Assembly (NCBI GenBank): GCA_041178325.1 | Contig: JBEGVN010000057.1 | Span: 1-16,275, forward strand | Direction: 5' to 3' | DNA: 16,275 nucleotides | Source of the DNA: UBA6136 sp041178325 | Lineage (GTDB): Bacteria > Pseudomonadota > Gammaproteobacteria > Methylococcales > Methylococcaceae | Shown: in pieces, positions 13,529 to 16,275 of the stretch | Numbering within the stretch: position 1 is the stretch's first letter | How the letters are laid out: the number at the start of each line of letters is the position of its first letter | Made by a program: the position numbers and the translations under genes | Notes under the pieces: generated by a model | The model's input: the letters and a program-made list of their open reading frames with translations, nothing else | The model's database searches: none | Told to the model about the DNA's origin: nothing

Positions 13529-14956
13529 CTACCAAAGCCCGCCTTTCAAGAGATGTAACACACCGATGCTGGCAAAAAAGCCGAGCAGAATGGCCGGCAT
13601 CCAGCGCAGGTGCAGCGAAAAGGTATAGCCCTCACCTTCCTTAATATTTCCTTTCATCAGGCCAAGAACATGAAGCGCTGGAGCCGAGCCGATCGCGAGA
13701 AGGGAGCCCCCGACGCCCAGGGTGAGGGTCAGCAGCAACCACTGAATCTTTGGAAAATCAGGGTGCATGTTGAGGACGGCGAACATGAGGGTCCCATTGT
13801 CGATAGAAGACGAAGTCAGACCAATCAGAACGTTCGCGAGTGTCGGGCTGATGGAGTGAAACATCCATTCGGCCAGGGTATCAAGATAGCCAATGTAGCT
13901 CAGGGCACCCACGATCATCATGGCGCCATAGAAGAAGAGCAGTGTATCCCAGTCCACCCCGGCCACGCATTTGAATATGTCGATATGCCGCTGGTTGACC
14001 GAACAACCCGGAACTTCCGTAATCTGCAGGTAGTAGGCAAAAAACTGGAGCATGGCCAGTCCGAACATCATGCCCATGATGGCTGGCATCTCGAGATAGA
14101 CATTGGTGAGAATGGTCAGACTGAAGGTCATGACGAAAATCACGATTACAGCAATGGCACCGCGCTTGAGGAAAATCGGATGCTCCTCATGGGGCAATGG
14201 CTTGCCACGATCGACCGCAAAATGCATGAAGCAGGCCGGCACCAGGAAATTGACGATGCAAGGGATCGTCAATTCGAAGAATTCGACAAAATGAAGTGCA
14301 TCCTGCTGCCAGACAAAGAATGTCGAAATCCCGCCCAAAGGACTCATTGTTCCGCCCGCGTTGGCAGCAACCACAGCGTTAAGCCCCGCAAGACCCACAA
14401 ATCGAGGGTTGTCGCGGGCAATGTTGAGGATGATGTACCCCATCAGCAACCCCACGGTGAGGCTGCTGATGATTAGGGAAAGCACAAAGGCCATGATGCC
14501 CGTGATCCAGAAGAGCTGGCGATAACTCAGCTCATGGTGCTCAAGCCAGACCCTCAGGACATCGAAGATGTTCCTTTCGGTCATGGCATTAAGGAAGGTC
14601 ATCGACACCGTGATAAAGAGAAACAGCTCGGCATAGGCCGTAAGGTTCGTCTCGAAGATCGCCACCATTTCATGTCCGCTTCCGGTACGAAAGGTATGCT
14701 CGATGAAGATCGCAAACCAGATCAGTCCCGAACCCAGCACCATGGGTTTGGCCTTGCTCATGTGATGAACGTCTTCGGTCATCGCGATCGTGTAGGCAAG
14801 AATTGTGACGATCACGGCGTAATACCCCACCCAGTGATGCTCAAGGTCAATCCGCCCGGGAAAGTCCGCTGCATGAGCGATATCGGGCAAGAAAATCATC
14901 AAAGGCAAGGTCAGGAAAAAGGGCGACATGGGCATCCTGGTAGCAGCATCGTTCAT
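13529..14956 (-). CDS. nhaD: NhaD-type Na+/H+ antiporter
   Basis: This 475-residue inner-membrane antiporter of the NhaD family (ion transporter superfamily) expels Na+ or Li+ in exchange for protons. The ATG at 14956 gives an N-terminal signal-like segment (PFFLTLPLMIFLPDIAHAADF). Then come the family blocks LEHHWVGYYAVIVTILAY, MSKAKPMVLGSGLIWF, MTERNIFDVLRVWL, SSLTVGLLMGYIILNIARDN, GLNAVVAANAGGTMSPLGGISTFFVWQQ, CVAGVDWDTLLFFYGAMMIVGALSY, LTSSSIDNGTLMFAVL and GGSLLAIGSAPALHVLG. Around twelve helices are expected. The frame runs further upstream to 15082, into the porin gene, which is unlikely to be translated. ATGs at 14935 and 14929 are alternatives. It is divergent from the porin gene. Confidence 0.95.
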   Translation of the reverse strand: MNDAATRMPMSPFFLTLPLMIFLPDIAHAADFPGRIDLEHHWVGYYAVIVTILAYTIAMTEDVHHMSKAKPMVLGSGLIWFAIFIEHTFRTGSGHEMVAIFETNLTAYAELFLFITVSMTFLNAMTERNIFDVLRVWLEHHELSYRQLFWITGIMAFVLSLIISSLTVGLLMGYIILNIARDNPRFVGLAGLNAVVAANAGGTMSPLGGISTFFVWQQDALHFVEFFELTIPCIVNFLVPACFMHFAVDRGKPLPHEEHPIFLKRGAIAVIVIFVMTFSLTILTNVYLEMPAIMGMMFGLAMLQFFAYYLQITEVPGCSVNQRHIDIFKCVAGVDWDTLLFFYGAMMIVGALSYIGYLDTLAEWMFHSISPTLANVLIGLTSSSIDNGTLMFAVLNMHPDFPKIQWLLLTLTLGVGGSLLAIGSAPALHVLGLMKGNIKEGEGYTFSLHLRWMPAILLGFFASIGVLHLLKGGLW

Positions 14957-15042
14957 GGTCGGGATATTCTCGCAGATCCTGGCAATCACCGAGAGTCCAG
15001 AGCTCTGTTCAGGAATTTGAGTTCTCGGTCGAGCCAAATCCT

Positions 15043-15048
15043 TATAAT
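15043..15048 (+). promoter_or_regulatory. Perfect -10 box immediately ahead of the porin start
   Basis: TATAAT at 15043-15048 is a perfect -10 element ending six bases before the ATG at 15055. The best -35 is weak (GTTCTC at 16-bp spacing, or TTGAGT at 20 bp). If it is used, transcription would begin at or next to the start codon. Confidence 0.45.
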
Positions 15049-15054
15049 CCCTGC

Positions 15055-16230
15055 ATGTGGTCAGTCCCCCGTTTAAGCACACTCCCTCCTCTCGGCACTC
15101 TGATTTTGGGTCTGGGTCTCAAACTCGCCCTTGGTTTGCCGGCGCAGGCCCTGGCGGAGGTCCCAGCGGAAGAGGCTGAAGCGCTCTGGCACTATGGGGC
15201 CTATCTTGATCTCAATTACGCGCCGGATCTCTCCACTCCACGTTCGGTCCCTTTTCGCGACAAATTGACGACAAACCGACTGAATCAGTTTTCGCCGGAT
15301 CTTGGGATGATCTATCTGCGAAAGGGAACGACGACCGAGTCCCCTTTCGGCTTTGAAATCTCGGGCCAAGCGGGCTACGACACCAACGGTCAGCTGCCCC
15401 CCGATCAGCCCCTGCCTGGCGCCAATGTGCTGCGGTATTTTTCACGCGCAAACGTGAGCTACCAGACTGATATCGGAAATGGTCTCAAGTTTACTGGCGG
15501 TCTCATGAATAGCTTCATCGGCTACGAATCCTTTTACGCAAAGGACAACATCAACTACAGCCGTGCGTGGGGGAGTGACTATTCCCCCTACTTCCTGATC
15601 GGCATCGGAGCCAATTACCCGGTCAATTCGCAAATCGACACCGGCTTTTTCATTGTCTCGGACTATAACTACCTTCAGGAAGTGAACACCCAGCCAAAAT
15701 ACGCCACACAGTTCACCTACCGGATCAATGAACATCTAAAGTGGATGGAAAATGTCTTTGTGGGCCCGGAACAAAACAACACGGCATTCCAGTACTGGCG
15801 CGGATTTCTCAATTCGATGGTGGAATGGACCGAGGATGACTGGACCCTTGCCTACGTGCTGGATGCAGGATCGCAACGGGCATCGACCGCCAACCACGTA
15901 CAGCAACTCTATGTCGCCAACGCACTCTATGGACGCTGGAATTTTTCAGGGCCCTGGACCTTGGGGCTTCGCCCGGAGCTCTATTACGATCCCAATGGCC
16001 TTCAGACCGGCAACATCCAGTTCATCAAGGCGATTACCTCGACGCTTGAATATCGTTATCAGGAAGCCGGTTTCACCAACCGACTGAGGCTCGAATACCG
16101 ATATGACAATTCGACCGGTACCCAAGGGGGCTTTTACGGTCCCGAAGGTGTTTCAGGTCCATTGGTGCCCGGCCAGTCGGTAATCTTTCTGGTCCTCATG
16201 ATGAGTTATGACGCCCAGTTCAATCCCTGA
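15055..16230 (+). CDS. Outer-membrane beta-barrel porin (OmpL-like)
   Basis: This 391-residue outer-membrane protein has a signal peptide of about 35 residues (core LGTLILGLGLKLALGLPAQALA). The mature chain alternates aromatic and polar residues throughout and ends with beta-strands: FTNRLRLEYRYDNS, then SVIFLVLMMSYDAQFNP. Features such as YGAYLDLNYAP near the start, FTGGLMNSFIGYES and WTLGLRPELYYDPNG match the putative beta-barrel porin family called OmpL-like (bbp2), thought to form general or anion-selective pores. The last residue is proline rather than the usual aromatic. The ATG has no ribosome site but lies six bases after a perfect TATAAT. It is divergent from nhaD. I see no strong terminator before the window ends. 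Confidence 0.87.
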   Translation: MWSVPRLSTLPPLGTLILGLGLKLALGLPAQALAEVPAEEAEALWHYGAYLDLNYAPDLSTPRSVPFRDKLTTNRLNQFSPDLGMIYLRKGTTTESPFGFEISGQAGYDTNGQLPPDQPLPGANVLRYFSRANVSYQTDIGNGLKFTGGLMNSFIGYESFYAKDNINYSRAWGSDYSPYFLIGIGANYPVNSQIDTGFFIVSDYNYLQEVNTQPKYATQFTYRINEHLKWMENVFVGPEQNNTAFQYWRGFLNSMVEWTEDDWTLAYVLDAGSQRASTANHVQQLYVANALYGRWNFSGPWTLGLRPELYYDPNGLQTGNIQFIKAITSTLEYRYQEAGFTNRLRLEYRYDNSTGTQGGFYGPEGVSGPLVPGQSVIFLVLMMSYDAQFNP

Positions 16231-16275
16231 TCCCATCAGAGCCGGAACTGGCTTTCCAGATAGAAATAATTGACA

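Noticed and set aside
13610..14476. 288-residue plus-strand frame
   Set aside because: Antisense shadow of nhaD, rich in histidine, glutamine and arginine, with no recognisable domain.
16240..16275. Terminator after the porin and a TTGACA box at the window end
   Set aside because: AGCC/GGCT is only a 4-bp stem with a short T run, and the TTGACA at 16270-16275 cannot be judged without the downstream -10.

Overview
This window comes from a Gram-negative bacterium. It encodes an outer-membrane beta-barrel porin with a signal peptide, a lipoprotein substrate-binding protein, a NhaD-type antiporter, RmuC and thiopurine methyltransferase. Base composition looks moderately GC-rich (roughly mid-50s percent, by eye). 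I cannot name the genus; a proteobacterium or a Nitrospirota-type bacterium would both fit. There are no rRNA or tRNA genes, CRISPR arrays or recognisable insertion sequences. About twenty chromosomal genes sit in short operons on both strands.

Layout. Positions 1-80 hold the tail of an unrecognised gene. Positions 81-812 are gene-poor, with a run of hairpins ending in a strong terminator (318-433), then a DUF2237 gene (813-1178). On the minus strand is a small CxC/CxC zinc-ribbon-like protein of phage type (1266-1754). Next, also on the minus strand, are Memo (AmmeMemoRadiSam protein B, 3068-3895) and a radical-SAM homologue that has lost the iron-sulfur cluster motif (2110-3063). Divergent from these is a GDT1/UPF0016 cation transporter (4025-4675). 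It is followed by a 58-residue membrane protein, an Old Yellow Enzyme family ene-reductase (5115-6221), a 56-residue tail-anchored protein and a minus-strand macro-domain protein (6585-7097). A plus-strand group encodes a secreted MmpS-like protein, thiopurine methyltransferase and a small cupin, closed by a good terminator (8602-8631). RmuC is on the minus strand (8655-10019). Divergent from it is a tightly packed ABC operon: ATPase, permease, NMT1/THI5-type lipoprotein and an unrecognised four-helix membrane protein (10140-13148). A small helical protein and NhaD (minus), then a porin (plus), complete the window.

How the genes work together. The ABC operon is one importer, with genes overlapping by 4 bp, probably for a pyrimidine-like or other small organic compound. 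Its fourth gene is a candidate accessory membrane subunit. The MmpS-like, Tpm and cupin genes are co-directional and may be one unit. NhaD and GDT1 handle cations.

The most unusual item is the Memo gene paired with a radical-SAM homologue. The homologue keeps the fold, the IPG-type segment and the C-terminal zinc site, but lacks the CxxxCxxC cluster motif and the N-terminal cysteine region. No AMMECR1 gene is present nearby. This looks like a divergent, possibly non-radical form of the AmmeMemoRadiSam system.
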